Source of the DNA: Cytobacillus sp. IB215665
GTDB lineage: Bacteria > Bacillota > Bacilli > Bacillales > SM2101
DNA: 64,000 nt
NCBI RefSeq assembly: GCF_033963835.1
Contig: NZ_JAXBME010000001.1
Location: forward strand, 62,001 to 126,000
Reading direction: 5' to 3'
In this document: positions 28,102 to 38,642 of the stretch, in pieces
Position numbering within the stretch: the stretch's first letter is position 1
Layout of the letters: every line of letters starts with the position of its first letter
Made by a program: the position numbers and the translations under genes
The notes under the pieces: model-generated
Told to the model about the DNA's origin: nothing
What the model saw: the letters and a program-made list of their open reading frames with translations, nothing else
Databases searched by the model: none

Positions 28102-28680
28102 TTAATCAAGCTGCTTCCATTTTTTCTTCAATATTGGTCTTGTATAGTTTTGCATCGTATCGATTAACGTTTCAGCATTCGCTGATTTAATCATTAAGTC
28201 TAAATGTGAGTCATTAGAAAACCCTTCTTGAACACTGTGCTTGACCATTTCGACTAATGGATCAAAATAGCCGTTTACATTATATAAACCTATAGGTTTT
28301 TCGTGTATTCCTATTTGTGCCCAGCATAGAACTTCAAATAATTCTTCAAAAGTACCGAGTCCACCTGGTAATGCGATATATCCGTCAGCTAGTTCTCCCA
28401 TTTTTGCTTTTCGTTCATGCATGCTATCGACTTCAATGAACTCTGTTAATTGTTGATGCACCATCTCACCTCTGAATAAACCAGATGGCATAATTCCAAC
28501 AACTTCTCCCCCATGAGATAATGCTGCATTTGCAACCTCACCCATTAAGCCGATTTTAGAGCCACCATATATAAGTCTGTAGCCGTTTTGGCCTATTATT
28601 TCACCTAAAGTTTGTGCCTTTTGTAAATATTCATCACTTCCACCAACATTCGAACCAGCAAATACACAAATCGATTTCAT
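28102..28680 (-). CDS. LOG-family protein (YvdD-like nucleoside 5'-monophosphate phosphoribohydrolase)
   Basis: This 192-residue protein has the LOG signature [12 protein letters not shown] and the N-terminal nucleotide-fold motifs [12 protein letters not shown] and [10 protein letters not shown]. Family members hydrolyse AMP or cytokinin-type riboside monophosphates to free base and ribose 5-phosphate; the old annotation as lysine decarboxylase is wrong. It is a single gene, converging on the GH81 terminator. Confidence 0.88.
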   Translation of the reverse strand: MKSICVFAGSNVGGSDEYLQKAQTLGEIIGQNGYRLIYGGSKIGLMGEVANAALSHGGEVVGIMPSGLFRGEMVHQQLTEFIEVDSMHERKAKMGELADGYIALPGGLGTFEELFEVLCWAQIGIHEKPIGLYNVNGYFDPLVEMVKHSVQEGFSNDSHLDLMIKSANAETLIDTMQNYTRPILKKKWKQLD

Positions 28681-28908
28681 TTTTTCAACTCCAACTCCAA
28701 AATAGAAACTATTGTAATTCTACTATACTACATCTAAATAATATTTGTTTGGAATGAATAAGTATAAAATTCTAAACATACTATTGGAAATAAGATGAAA
28801 AATTCCTTTTATAGCCAGCATGTTGTCGTATGAAGGTATACAGCCAAAGAGTAGGACAAGCGTAGCGGTATGTGGTTAATAGAAAAATAACAATTGAGGA
28901 GGGGTACA

Positions 28909-29727
28909 ATGAGAAAGCGTTTTGTTGTATTGATGTTGCTTTTAGTAGTGATATTTTCTACTGCTTGTGGAACGAACGAAACTACCAATAGCAGTGGTGT
29001 AGACCATGAATTTAACTTAGTCGAACAAGGAAAACTAACGTGGGCTAGTAGCGGCTTGTATAAACCTTTTAACTACTCAGAAAATGGAGAGTTAAAAGGA
29101 TTTGATGTTGAGATTGGTTATGCGCTAGCAGAAAAGCTTGGACTTGAGCCAAATCCTGTTACAACACCATGGGAAACAATATTGCAAGGTTTAAAAGGAG
29201 AAAAATTTGACATTATTTTAGGAAGTATGGCTATTACAGATGATCGATTAGAACAAGTTAACTTTACAGACCCATATTATTATTCTGGTGGTACAGTTTT
29301 TGTGTCAGTAGACAATAATGAAATTAAAACAGCCGATGATTTAATAGGAAAGCGTATAGGGGTAGTGGCACAAAGCACATATGATGAGGCTGCTCAGCAG
29401 TATACTGATGATATAAAGTATTATAACAGTGACGTTACAGCGCTCAATGATTTAACAGTAAAAGGTCGTCTAGATGCGGTTATTACTGATTCAATCGTTG
29501 GCTTTGAAGCTCAAGCAGCAGGTTTAACTATTAAAGAGGCTGGAGACCGGTTGTGGGTGGAACGCATCGGTATTGCGGTTCGTAAAGATGACGAAGAATT
29601 GTTGGAAGCTTTAAATGAAGTGATAGAAGAAATTGTAGTGGACGGAACGTATGTAGACATTTCAAATGATTTTTTTGGTACGAATCTATTAGATGTCAAT
29701 CTTGAAGGTGTTGAAATATATAAATAA
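28909..29727 (+). CDS. Amino-acid ABC transporter substrate-binding lipoprotein
   Basis: This 272-residue class III solute binder has a signal peptide with lipobox FSTAC (Cys about residue 20). The SBP_bac_3 fold follows: GLYKPFNYSENGELKGFDVEIGYA, ILGSMAITDDR and AVRKDDEELL. The ATG at 28909 is chosen because GAGGAGGGG lies just before it; an in-frame TTG at 28894 lies upstream of that site. It is the first gene of a three-gene importer operon. The family imports polar amino acids or cystine; the exact ligand is unknown. Confidence 0.9.
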   Translation: MRKRFVVLMLLLVVIFSTACGTNETTNSSGVDHEFNLVEQGKLTWASSGLYKPFNYSENGELKGFDVEIGYALAEKLGLEPNPVTTPWETILQGLKGEKFDIILGSMAITDDRLEQVNFTDPYYYSGGTVFVSVDNNEIKTADDLIGKRIGVVAQSTYDEAAQQYTDDIKYYNSDVTALNDLTVKGRLDAVITDSIVGFEAQAAGLTIKEAGDRLWVERIGIAVRKDDEELLEALNEVIEEIVVDGTYVDISNDFFGTNLLDVNLEGVEIYK

Positions 29728-29762
29728 TAGTAGATTTATGATGTGGAAAGGGGCTGCGGAAA

Positions 29763-30419
29763 ATGGATATTGTTGATATGTTTCTAAGAACATTTTCGGG
29801 ATTTATTGAAGCTAGCTGGATGACTATACGTTTAACAGTCGTTGGTCTTACACTAGGCTCATTGCTAGGTATCGTTTTTGCTTTCTTTAAAATCTCTCAA
29901 TCTAAGATATTGCAAACAATTGCTTCAATATATATTACGCTTATTCGTGGTACCCCTTTAATTGTGCAAATCTCTTTTTTATATTTTGGTATCTCTTCAC
30001 TTATTGTTTTATCAGGATTTTGGGCAGGATCAATCGCACTAGCTATTCATAATGGTGCGTATATAGCTGAAATATTTCGGGGAGCCATTCAAAGCATTGA
30101 TAGAGGGCAACGCGAAGCAAGTAGCTCTTTAGGTATGACAAGAACGCAAAGTATGTATCGAATTATCTTTCCTCAAGCATTTAAGCGATCAATACCACCA
30201 CTTGGAAATCAATTTATTATTTGTCTAAAAGATTCCTCACTAGTATATGTCATTGGAGTTGCTGAGATCTATTCTTTAGCAAATATGGAGGCAGCACAAT
30301 CATTCCAACAGTTTGAAGCATTCTTTGTTGCCGGGTTGTATTATCTAGTGTTAGTTATGATTTTTACTTATTTATTACATGTTGTCGAAAACAAAGTCGA
30401 CGTTGAAAAAGTGAGGTGA
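29763..30419 (+). CDS. Amino-acid ABC transporter permease
   Basis: This 218-residue membrane protein of the HisM/GlnP type has about five membrane segments. It has the conserved EAA-type loop GAIQSIDRGQREASSSLGMT, which docks the ATPase, and the family stretch LIRGTPLIVQISFLYFG. It lies 35 bp after the binding protein and 10 bp before the ATPase. Confidence 0.93.
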   Translation: MDIVDMFLRTFSGFIEASWMTIRLTVVGLTLGSLLGIVFAFFKISQSKILQTIASIYITLIRGTPLIVQISFLYFGISSLIVLSGFWAGSIALAIHNGAYIAEIFRGAIQSIDRGQREASSSLGMTRTQSMYRIIFPQAFKRSIPPLGNQFIICLKDSSLVYVIGVAEIYSLANMEAAQSFQQFEAFFVAGLYYLVLVMIFTYLLHVVENKVDVEKVR

Positions 30420-30429
30420 ATGATAAACA

Positions 30430-31155
30430 ATGCTAATGGCCAAAAATGTGTATAAATCATTTGGTGATCTTCAAGTGTTGCAAGGTATTGATCTACACAT
30501 TAAGCCTCAAGAGGTAGTAGTTTTGGTCGGAATTAGTGGTTCTGGAAAAAGTACATTACTTAGGTGCTTTAATTTCTTGGAGACAATTGATAGTGGAGAA
30601 ATATTAATTGATGATAAGAAAATATTTCCCGAAAAAGACAATTTGTCGAAGGTGAGAGAGAAAGTAGGGATGGTTTTTCAGCATTTTAATTTATTTCCAC
30701 ATAAAACAGTTATCGAAAATATTATTGAAGCGCCTATAATTGTAAAAAAAGTTGATAAAAGCGAAGCTATACAAGAAGGTTTAGCGTTGTTAGAAAAAGT
30801 TGGACTACAGGACAAAGCCCATGCGTATCCTCATATGCTTTCAGGTGGTCAAAAGCAACGTGTCGCAATTGCAAGGTCACTTGCTATGAAACCAAAGGCA
30901 ATGTTGTTTGATGAGCCCACTTCTGCACTCGATCCTGAGCTCGTGGGAGAAGTACTCCAAGTAATAAAAAACCTTGCCAAAGAAGGAATGACAATGGTGA
31001 TTGTTACCCATGAAATGAATTTTGCACGAGATGTAGCAGACAGAATTGTTATGCTACACGAAGGCACAATAATTGAGAAAGCTAATCCAAAAGATTTCTT
31101 TGAAAATCCAACACATGAGCGCACGAAGCAATTTTTAAAGCTTGTAAATAGATAA
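30430..31155 (+). CDS. Amino-acid ABC transporter ATP-binding protein
   Basis: This 241-residue ATPase has the Walker A motif GISGSGKSTLL, Q-loop MVFQHFNLFPH, signature LSGGQKQRVAIARSL, Walker B MLFDEPTSALDPE and switch His VTHEM. The GlnQ/ArtM-like build matches the upstream permease and binder. A terminator follows, so the operon is these three genes. Confidence 0.94.
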   Translation: MLMAKNVYKSFGDLQVLQGIDLHIKPQEVVVLVGISGSGKSTLLRCFNFLETIDSGEILIDDKKIFPEKDNLSKVREKVGMVFQHFNLFPHKTVIENIIEAPIIVKKVDKSEAIQEGLALLEKVGLQDKAHAYPHMLSGGQKQRVAIARSLAMKPKAMLFDEPTSALDPELVGEVLQVIKNLAKEGMTMVIVTHEMNFARDVADRIVMLHEGTIIEKANPKDFFENPTHERTKQFLKLVNR

Positions 31156-31160
31156 ACACC

Positions 31161-31194
31161 ATACTACAAGGATTATTCCTTGTAGTATTTTAAT
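31161..31194 (+). terminator. Terminator of the amino-acid ABC operon
   Basis: An 11-bp stem ATACTACAAGG/CCTTGTAGTAT is followed by TTTAATTT, just after the ATPase stop. Confidence 0.85.
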
Positions 31195-32004
31195 TTGAAG
31201 GACTAATATTTGAACTTACTTAACATTTTCATGATATTGCATAACAACTGTGGTGGTAACTTTTTAACTTTGGGCCATGGAGCCTTACATAGAGCAACAA
31301 AAAGGGGGGAATATAAACGAATAAATGGTGTCTGGAGCTAGTTTTTTGGGCTTATTTCAATGCGAAAGTACCCTTAAGAAAAACATGAAAGAACTTACGC
31401 CATATAATCACTTGTATGAAAAAGACTATTTCTTACCAATATATATATTGTCAGGTATATGTCGATAAGAACGCCGTTGTCGGTCGCAACTATGTTGCAA
31501 TTTTACTATCTATTGGAGTAATGAGAGGTTTTATTCAATCCACATTGCTGAATGTTGTAAAAAAGATGAAATGCATAATAAACTGAGTTTTTTTATTAGA
31601 AGGCTGTTTTCGCACGAATTGTTCCTTATCGTACTAAGATATAAGCACGTATACACCTAGTGTTCGTGGCGTCTTTTCTACTTTTTATTATCTTTTTATG
31701 ATCAGGCCCTATCTTACTATCCATTTTTAATAACAAAGTTTACAAAAAGAGTCTTACGAAAAGAGCCTAGCAGAACAAGAATAACTAATGTGAAAACGAC
31801 GAAAAAGAAAAATAATTTTTAGAATTTGTCCATGATATATAAACATATAATTTAATGTATGATAGAATATCATTTAAACAACCCTGTTTTATAACATTTT
31901 AAAATATTCATGTGTTTTTTTCACAAGGACAACTGTTTTTCTTTAGATGACAACTTACCACAAAAATGAAATGGAAACAAGATAACATATTGGAGGGATT
32001 GACC
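31195..32004. other. Long intergenic region with one MITE
   Basis: This 810-bp gap lies between the ABC operon and kbl. It holds the MITE copy at 31611-31768. The remaining sequence has no convincing open frame. The kbl promoter should lie in the very AT-rich last 150 bp. Confidence 0.5.
31611..31768 (-). repeat. MITE-like element, copy 7
   Basis: This 158-bp copy begins AGGCTGTTTTCGCACGAATT and ends with a doubled right end: TTTACAAAAAGAGTC directly followed by TTACGAAAAGAGCCT. It contains the full core AAGCACGTATACACCTAGTG followed by TTCGTGGCG. Confidence 0.75.
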
Positions 32005-33195
32005 ATGTCAAGTCATGTTTTAGCTTCTTTTTTACAAAATAACTTAGAGGATTTAAAAAACAACGGACTATATAATGTCATAGATCCAATAGAAAGCCCG
32101 AATGGGCCGATCATCAAAATTGCTGGAAGAGAATTGATTAACTTATCTTCTAATAATTATTTAGGCTTAGCGACTGATGAACGATTGAAGGAAGTTGCTA
32201 TAAAAACGATTGAAGAGTATGGCGTAGGTGCAGGTGCGGTCAGAACGATAAATGGAACAATGGATTTGCATGTTAAGCTGGAAGAAGAATTAGCACAATT
32301 TAAACATACAGAAGCAGCAATTGCTTATCAATCCGGGTTTAATTGTAATATGGCAGCAATTTCAGCTGTAATGGATAAGAATGATGCGATTTTGTCTGAT
32401 GAGCTAAATCATGCATCTATTATTGACGGATGCCGTCTTTCAAAAGCAAAAATTATTCGCTTTAATCATTCTGACATGGATGATTTGCGTCAAAAGGCAA
32501 AGGAAGCGAAAGAATCTGGACTTTATAACAAAATTATGGTCATTACAGATGGCGTATTTTCGATGGACGGAGATATTGCAAAATTACCTGAAATAGTTGA
32601 AATAGCTGAAGAATTTGATTTGATTACATATGTAGATGATGCCCATGGCTCTGGTGTTCTAGGGAAAGGTGCGGGAACAGTTAAGCATTTTGGTTTATCT
32701 GATAAAGTAGATTTTCAAATTGGCACGCTGTCAAAGGCCATTGGTGTTGTAGGTGGTTACGTAGCAGGGAAAAGAGATTTAATCGATTGGCTAAAAGTAA
32801 GAAGTAGACCATTTCTATTCTCAACTGCATTAACTCCAGCTGATGTAGCAGCATGTACGAAAGCCATTGATATATTAATGAGTAGTACGGAATTACAGGA
32901 TAAACTATGGGAGAATGGAGATTATTTGAAAGAAGGTCTTAGCAACTTAGGGTTTGATATTGGTCATAGTGAAACACCAATAACCCCAGTAATCATCGGC
33001 GATGAAGTGAAAACTCAACTATTTAGTAAGAGATTAAATGAAGAAGGTGTATATGCTAAGTCAATTGTTTTTCCTACAGTACCAAAGGGAACGGGAAGGA
33101 TTCGTAATATGCCTACAGCAGCACATTCTAAGGAAATGTTAGACCATGCGATTAGTATATTTGAAAAAGTAGGAAAAGAATTAGCTGTTCTCTAA
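32005..33195 (+). CDS. kbl: Glycine C-acetyltransferase (2-amino-3-ketobutyrate CoA ligase)
   Basis: This 396-residue PLP enzyme of the alpha-oxoamine synthase family converts 2-amino-3-oxobutyrate and CoA to glycine and acetyl-CoA. The motifs are [12 protein letters not shown] near the start, [26 protein letters not shown] (PLP-binding Asp) and [16 protein letters not shown] with the Schiff-base Lys. The ATG at 32005 is chosen over an upstream in-frame ATG (31966) because GGAGGGATT sits just before it. It is paired with tdh 97 bp downstream, which completes threonine breakdown to glycine. Confidence 0.94.
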   Translation: MSSHVLASFLQNNLEDLKNNGLYNVIDPIESPNGPIIKIAGRELINLSSNNYLGLATDERLKEVAIKTIEEYGVGAGAVRTINGTMDLHVKLEEELAQFKHTEAAIAYQSGFNCNMAAISAVMDKNDAILSDELNHASIIDGCRLSKAKIIRFNHSDMDDLRQKAKEAKESGLYNKIMVITDGVFSMDGDIAKLPEIVEIAEEFDLITYVDDAHGSGVLGKGAGTVKHFGLSDKVDFQIGTLSKAIGVVGGYVAGKRDLIDWLKVRSRPFLFSTALTPADVAACTKAIDILMSSTELQDKLWENGDYLKEGLSNLGFDIGHSETPITPVIIGDEVKTQLFSKRLNEEGVYAKSIVFPTVPKGTGRIRNMPTAAHSKEMLDHAISIFEKVGKELAVL

Positions 33196-33291
33196 TAGTT
33201 CGGTACAAAAGGAGGAGAAGAACAAGGGAGAGTAAGCAATAGCATGATACCCTTGAGAAACTCCATATCAAAACGATTTGGGGGATGTAAG

Positions 33292-34248
33292 ATGAAAAAA
33301 ATCATGGTTACTGGTGCATTAGGTCAAATCGGTTCCGAGTTAGTCATGAAAATGCGCGATATTTATGGACCGAACAACGTCATTGCAACCGATATAAGAA
33401 ATATTGATAGTGAAGTGGTACACTCAGGTCCATTTGAGATTCTTGATGTAACAGACGATAAGAAAATGTATGATTTAGCTAAAGGTTATGAAGTAGATAC
33501 GATTATTCACTTGGCAGCTTTGCTGTCAGCTACTGCTGAATCAAAGCCATTACTTGCTTGGAATCTTAATATGGGAGGGCTTGTTAATGCTTTAGAAGTA
33601 GCTAGGGAACTAGAGTGTCAATTTTTCACTCCAAGCTCAATTGGTGCTTTCGGACCGAACACACCAAAAGAACAAACACCACAAGATACCATTCAAAGAC
33701 CAACAACAATGTATGGTGTGAATAAAGTATCTGGTGAATTGTTATGTGATTATTATAATCATAAGTTTGCGGTTGATACGAGAGGCCTACGTTTTCCAGG
33801 GTTAGTTTCTTATATGACTCCACCTGGGGGAGGAACAACTGATTATGCAGTAGATATTTACTATCAAGCAATTGAAAAGAAGCAATATACTTCATTTATT
33901 AATAAAGGAACATATATGGATATGATGTATATGACAGATGCTGTTCATGCAATTATTGCATTAATGGAGGCCGATCCAACACGTCTTAAGCATCGAAATT
34001 CTTTTAATGTATCTGCAATGAGCATTGCACCTGAGGATCTAGAGATAGCTATTCAACAACATATTCCAGAATTCAAGCTATACTACGATGTTGATCCTGT
34101 CAGACAATCAATAGCAGATAGTTGGCCTAATGCCATAGATTGCTCGGCTGCTAAGGATGAGTGGGATTTCAGTGTGAATTATGACTTAGAAAAAATGACA
34201 GTAGATATGTTGGAAAAGCTAAAAAAAAAGCAAGTAGTTAACGTGTAA
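33292..34248 (+). CDS. tdh: L-threonine 3-dehydrogenase, NAD-dependent epimerase (SDR) type
   Basis: This 318-residue extended SDR has the NAD motif [11 protein letters not shown], a catalytic Tyr-x-x-x-Lys ([10 protein letters not shown]) and LRFPGLVS. It oxidises L-threonine to 2-amino-3-ketobutyrate, which Kbl next door cleaves to glycine and acetyl-CoA. The ATG at 33292 follows GGGGGATG; an earlier in-frame ATG at 33244 lacks a ribosome site. Its terminator is at 34288. Confidence 0.93.
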   Translation: MKKIMVTGALGQIGSELVMKMRDIYGPNNVIATDIRNIDSEVVHSGPFEILDVTDDKKMYDLAKGYEVDTIIHLAALLSATAESKPLLAWNLNMGGLVNALEVARELECQFFTPSSIGAFGPNTPKEQTPQDTIQRPTTMYGVNKVSGELLCDYYNHKFAVDTRGLRFPGLVSYMTPPGGGTTDYAVDIYYQAIEKKQYTSFINKGTYMDMMYMTDAVHAIIALMEADPTRLKHRNSFNVSAMSIAPEDLEIAIQQHIPEFKLYYDVDPVRQSIADSWPNAIDCSAAKDEWDFSVNYDLEKMTVDMLEKLKKKQVVNV

Positions 34249-34287
34249 GGTTTATATTAAAAACAAAATTTAACAAAAGGGTTAGAA

Positions 34288-34327
34288 ATGGACATCTTTA
34301 CATAATGAGATGTCTATTTTTATTTGT
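34288..34327 (+). terminator. Terminator of kbl-tdh
   Basis: A 10-bp stem ATGGACATCT/AGATGTCTAT is followed by TTTTATTTG, 40 bp after the tdh stop. Confidence 0.8.
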
Positions 34328-34394
34328 TTTCTTTTTTGCCAATGCCTTTTTTAAAGATTTCGCTATGGTGCATTTGCTATGTCTTCACTTTGAT

Positions 34395-34524
34395 AGGCTC
34401 TGTTAGTAAACTTATATGAACAGAATGGTGGGTATTACGAGAGCCTAATAGTTGTAAAAAAAAGGGAATATACCGACGTGCTTATATGTTAGAACGAAAA
34501 GCAACAATTAAGGCAAAACAGCCT
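34395..34524 (+). repeat. MITE-like element, copy 8
   Basis: This 130-bp copy runs from AGGCTCTGTTAGTAAACTTA to GCAACAATTAAGGCAAAACA followed by GCCT. It includes the core GACGTGCTTATATGTTAGAA. Confidence 0.7.
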
Positions 34525-35155
34525 GTTGAAAAGATCCTCAGCTGCCACGATAGTCTTGCTCAAAAAATTTTTTTAAATCTATTTATCAATCATTACTTCA
34601 ATTTAAATTCTTCATCTACTAGAACGATAAAGAACTTTAATAGTCATTCATAGCTTTTTATCTGTATTTTTTCCCATCATTATACACAAAACCTTTCCAT
34701 ATACTGTTTTAGGACATAATGAGGCTGTGTCGATGGAACTATACTAGCATCAAAGCTTCTATCTATGTTTTTACATATGTAAATGAGATATATCGCATAA
34801 ACTAATTAACAATTAAATATAATCTTATATATTAATTTAGTCACTATTATTTCCATACCATTTCTTAATGGATAATTTATTTTAAGGGGGAATCTACCAG
34901 CAAAATATTTAGCAAAATAAAAATGTCTAGTGTGATGCATTTTACTATAGTCCTCATTAAAGGCATTTCGTGTCTTCGAAATTAATCATATCTACGGTCA
35001 CTTTTATAGGCCATTTTAAATCTACTAAACTACATTCGACTTGAACATTACTTACTTCAGAAATAATAGATAAAGTTAAATTCACTTTATCACTATTATC
35101 ACTGTTAAAACAGTTTATCTATTAATTAAAACAGTCATGAATATACAATTAATTC

Positions 35156-35175
35156 TAATTATGTGGGCATAATTA
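35156..35175. promoter_or_regulatory. Dyad upstream of the hydrazine-type operon, candidate operator
   Basis: Perfect 8-bp arms TAATTATG and CATAATTA are separated by TGGG. The dyad ends 17 bp before a possible -35 (TTGTAT at 35193) with -10 TATAAA at 35215, in front of the monooxygenase start. The position suits an activator or repressor site. No factor can be named. Confidence 0.35.
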
Positions 35176-35235
35176 CCACTACAAGACATATATTGTATTA
35201 GTAGATTTGAATTATATAAATCTGGGGGGATTTGT

Positions 35236-36558
35236 GTGGAAGAGGTTGTCATGAAAGAGGAAGTAAATGAAATAATTGATAATATGCCTGTTGTTGATAT
35301 TGCAGGAATAGGTTTTGGGCCATCAAACCTTGCTTTAGCTATAGCACTTGAGGAGTCTAATAGCAATTTTACTAGTGTATTTTTTGAAGGTAAAGATCAT
35401 TTTGCATGGCACCCTAATATGTTAATAGAAGGAATGCAGCTACAAGTTTCTTTTTTAAAGGATCTAGTAACTTTAAGAAATCCACAAAGTTATTTTTCAT
35501 TTTTAAACTATTTAAAAATACAAAATCGTTTAAATGATTTTATTAATTTACGAGATTTTTACCCAACAAGGTTAGAATATAATGATTATTTTCGTTGGGC
35601 AGCAGGTCATTTTGCTAATCAAGTACACTATGGAACAAAAGTCAGTAGAATTGAGCCGTATGGTGAAGAAAAAAATCATAGAATTAAATATATTAAAATG
35701 ACTTCAGAAAACTTAAAGACTGGAGATGTTACAGAGTTTTTAGCGAAAAATATTATAGTTGCTACTGGTGGTAAACCAAACGTTCCAGAACATCTCGAGA
35801 TAAACTCTCATAAAGTTATTCATTCAAACCAGTTTCTTTATAAACTAAAAGAAAACTATCCAGATACGAATAAGCCATATCGTTTTGTAGTAGTGGGATC
35901 TGGTCAAAGTGCAGCAGAAATCTTTTATTATTTAATGAATCATTATAAAAATGCCCATGTAACTGCTGCTTTTAAAAACTATGCATATAGGCAAACAGAT
36001 GATAGCCCTTTTGTAAACGAGTTATACCATCATTCAATGGTAGATTTTCTTAACAATTTAACACCTGAGCAAAGATCATCTTTTTTAGAAGAACATCAAA
36101 ATACGAATTATGCTGTAGTAGATGCGCAATTAATTAAGGATATTTATAAAATGATATATATTCAAAAATTATCTGGTTCAAACAGATGTGAAATAAAACC
36201 ATTTATGGATTTGAAAAATATTGTTGAAAAGGGCGAGGATCTAGTTGGTGAGTTTTTAAATATGAAAAATGAACTTGAAGAGATACCAGCTGATGGCATA
36301 TTTTTAGCAACTGGCTATCAAAGAAAAATTCCATCACTAATAGATGGTATCACTGAATATATGGAAAAAGACGAGAAAGGCCAAGTCAAGGTAGATAGAG
36401 ATCATAAATTAGTTGTTAAAGACTCCTTGTCACCATCAATTTATGTGCAGGGTTTTAATGAACAAAATAATGGTTTAAGTGACACATTATTATCAATTTT
36501 ACCTTTTAGAACTGGTGAAATATTAAAGAGTTTACAGCTTAATAGTTTTGTAGAATAA
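35236..36558 (+). CDS. L-lysine/L-ornithine N-monooxygenase of a hydrazine-type operon
   Basis: This 440-residue flavin-dependent N-hydroxylating monooxygenase belongs to the IucD/SidA/PvdA family. It has the FAD motif GIGFGPSNLALAIAL, the substrate-loop stretch WHPNMLIEGMQLQVSFLKDL, the NADPH motif VVVGSGQSAAEIFYYL and the C-terminal LATGY signature. It should hydroxylate the side-chain amine of lysine or ornithine. Such enzymes usually feed siderophores, but there are no siderophore synthetase genes here. A cupin-MetRS-like fusion follows 52 bp later, as in hydrazine clusters where lysine is the substrate. Start is GTG 35236 after GGGGGG; an in-frame ATG at 35251 after GGAAGAGG is an alternative. 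Confidence 0.9.
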   Translation: MEEVVMKEEVNEIIDNMPVVDIAGIGFGPSNLALAIALEESNSNFTSVFFEGKDHFAWHPNMLIEGMQLQVSFLKDLVTLRNPQSYFSFLNYLKIQNRLNDFINLRDFYPTRLEYNDYFRWAAGHFANQVHYGTKVSRIEPYGEEKNHRIKYIKMTSENLKTGDVTEFLAKNIIVATGGKPNVPEHLEINSHKVIHSNQFLYKLKENYPDTNKPYRFVVVGSGQSAAEIFYYLMNHYKNAHVTAAFKNYAYRQTDDSPFVNELYHHSMVDFLNNLTPEQRSSFLEEHQNTNYAVVDAQLIKDIYKMIYIQKLSGSNRCEIKPFMDLKNIVEKGEDLVGEFLNMKNELEEIPADGIFLATGYQRKIPSLIDGITEYMEKDEKGQVKVDRDHKLVVKDSLSPSIYVQGFNEQNNGLSDTLLSILPFRTGEILKSLQLNSFVE

Positions 36559-36610
36559 CAATAATCCGATTATGAAGCAGGAAAACTAAAATAATTGGGA
36601 GGCAACAAAT

Positions 36611-38638
36611 TTGAATATACAAAAGCTTAACGAAAATGAGTTTGCTCACGAGTATGGCATACTTTGTAAGAGAATCGCTGCTTGGGAGAATGTTCCTGAT
36701 CCTCCTTTTGGTTCTGCATATTGTGTTATTAAACCAGGCCATTCTTCTGAACCACATAATCACCATGAAGGCGAATTATTTTATATATTAGATGGTTGCG
36801 GAGTTATTGAAGTTGATGATGAGATAGCAGAAGTTGAGAGTGGGGACGTCATTTATTTAAATGCTTTTAGTACGCACTCTTTAAGAAATAATACGAAACA
36901 TAAAGATTTAACATTTTTGGCAGTATGGTGGGAAGATAGTAAACTACTAGAGGAAGCGTTCGATACAGGTCCTCATAATAATGCGCATAAGACGTTAATT
37001 ACTGCCCCTCCACCAACACCTAATGGAGATTTACACCTTGGTCATTTATCTGGTCCGTATTTAGGCGCAGATATTTATAATCGATTTTTGAAGCTACAAG
37101 AACTTAAGAGCCATTATATAAGCGGGACAGATGACTTTCAAAGTTATGTTCCCCTTAAAGCAGACCAGCTCAAAAGATCCCCAAAAGATGTAGCTGATTC
37201 TTTTGGGAAGGTTATAGAAGATACTTTTTCTTTAGCATCGATAAAAATGGATTATTTTTACCGACCAAACCATTCTGTTGAATATAAAAATTTTATCCAA
37301 CAATTTTTTATGAAACTATATAACCAAGGTAAGTTAATTGAAAAGAAAGTACCATCCTTATTTTGTGAATTTTGTAATTGTTATTTATATGGTGCTCATG
37401 TCAAGGGGAATTGTCCTCATTGTTTAGAAAGCAGTGATGGAAATGGGTGTGAAAAGTGTGGTCAACCGAATGATTGTACAGATATGGTTGATGTAAAGTG
37501 TAAGCAGTGTGATCATACTCCAACAATAAAAATGACAAAGCATTTATATTTTCCTCTTCAAAATTATAATAATCAGCTACGTGAGTACTATCAAAAAGTT
37601 ACGATGGGTTCACATCTACGTTCGCTTTGTGAAAAGCTATTATTAGAGGGGTTACCAGACATTCGAATCACCCATATTTCAGATTGGGGAATACCAGTAC
37701 CGTTGGATACGTATAATGATCAAATTTTGTACGTTTGGTTTGAAATGGCACCAGGTTATTTGGCTGCAACCGATCAATGCTTAAAGCAATATGAGACAAA
37801 TGACGGTTGGAAAACGATATGGAAAAATGATCAATCGAAAAATATACAATTTTTTGGATTTGATAATGGTTTCTATTATGCAGTTCTTATTCCAGCGTTA
37901 CATATGGCATTTGATTCTGACATGCATTTACCTGAAGTTTTTGTAACGAATGAATTTTTACAATTAGATAATTTAAAGTTTTCTACGAGTAGGGGTCACG
38001 CTATTTGGGGTCAGGAAATTTTTAGAGGAATTCCAACTGACCAAGTCCGCTTTTTTCTTTCTTACATTCGTCCAGAAAATAGACAAACAAATTTCTCTTT
38101 ATCAGAATTTGAGCACACGAATGAACAAGTGTTAATGAATGAATGGCAAAATTGGTTGCAACACTTATTAGATAAAGTAAATTACCGATACGGAGGAATA
38201 ACTCCACACGTAGGTAATTGGTCAGATAGGCATCTATCTTTTTATGAAATGATAAAAGCCACTGTCGCTGAAGTAACAAAGGCATATGAAGCAGAAAGCT
38301 TCTCACCACAGCAAGTTACTAGATTATTAAATGAGTTTGTTCGTAAATCCTCAGCTTTTGGTGAATCCGAGCAATATTTAGGTGATATTACCTCACTAAT
38401 TGATGATTATCGAACAAGTATATCGCTAGAACTGACATCGGCAAAACATTTAGCAATATTAATTGCGCCAATTATGCCACAGTTTTCACAGTTACTGTGG
38501 AAATGCCTAGGAATAAACGAACCAATCAAATGGGAATATAATCCAACATTAATAGAAGGTAATTTACGAATCTCTAGTTCCCAGGAAACATTTTTTCTCC
38601 CTATTAAAGAATGCCTACGAGAATTAGGGGTGAAGTAA
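36611..38638 (+). CDS. Cupin + methionyl-tRNA-synthetase-like fusion (hydrazine synthetase-like)
   Basis: This 675-residue fusion starts at TTG after GGGAGG. The N-terminal cupin (about 30-115) has the full metal pattern: His49, His51, Glu55 in PHNHHEGE, then His89 in FSTHSLRN. A class I aminoacyl-tRNA-synthetase catalytic domain of MetRS type begins at about residue 130, with HLGH (142-145), a Cys-rich zinc-knuckle insert (CEFCNCYLYG, CPHC, CEKCGQ, CKQC) and a KMSKS-like KFSTS (456-460). The C-terminal helical domain is short and there is no tRNA-binding appendix. Spb40-type enzymes with this build join N6-hydroxylysine to glycine through an N-N bond. The neighbours on both sides fit that reaction, so a tRNA-charging role is unlikely. 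Confidence 0.9.
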   Translation: MNIQKLNENEFAHEYGILCKRIAAWENVPDPPFGSAYCVIKPGHSSEPHNHHEGELFYILDGCGVIEVDDEIAEVESGDVIYLNAFSTHSLRNNTKHKDLTFLAVWWEDSKLLEEAFDTGPHNNAHKTLITAPPPTPNGDLHLGHLSGPYLGADIYNRFLKLQELKSHYISGTDDFQSYVPLKADQLKRSPKDVADSFGKVIEDTFSLASIKMDYFYRPNHSVEYKNFIQQFFMKLYNQGKLIEKKVPSLFCEFCNCYLYGAHVKGNCPHCLESSDGNGCEKCGQPNDCTDMVDVKCKQCDHTPTIKMTKHLYFPLQNYNNQLREYYQKVTMGSHLRSLCEKLLLEGLPDIRITHISDWGIPVPLDTYNDQILYVWFEMAPGYLAATDQCLKQYETNDGWKTIWKNDQSKNIQFFGFDNGFYYAVLIPALHMAFDSDMHLPEVFVTNEFLQLDNLKFSTSRGHAIWGQEIFRGIPTDQVRFFLSYIRPENRQTNFSLSEFEHTNEQVLMNEWQNWLQHLLDKVNYRYGGITPHVGNWSDRHLSFYEMIKATVAEVTKAYEAESFSPQQVTRLLNEFVRKSSAFGESEQYLGDITSLIDDYRTSISLELTSAKHLAILIAPIMPQFSQLLWKCLGINEPIKWEYNPTLIEGNLRISSSQETFFLPIKECLRELGVK

Positions 38639-38642
38639 TTTG

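Larger units (their letters stand above)
34328..35235. other. Long AT-rich gap upstream of the hydrazine-type operon
   Basis: This 908-bp gap holds a MITE copy (34395-34524) and a startless minus-strand open stretch (34957-35118, containing VQVECSLVDLKWPIKVTVDM) that may be a gene remnant. It also has dyads at 35101-35114 (ACTGTT/AACAGT) and 35156-35175, and a possible promoter at 35193-35220 (TTGTAT, 16 bp, TATAAA). No intact gene is seen. Confidence 0.5.

Noticed and set aside
34957-35118. Minus-strand open stretch reading like protein (VECSLVDLKWPIKVTVDM)
   Set aside because: It has no start codon at its beginning and no ribosome site; at most a gene remnant, so not listed as a gene.
36611-38638. 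Annotation as ordinary methionyl-tRNA synthetase
   Set aside because: The N-terminal cupin, altered KMSKS region and operon partners argue for an amino-acid-joining enzyme instead.
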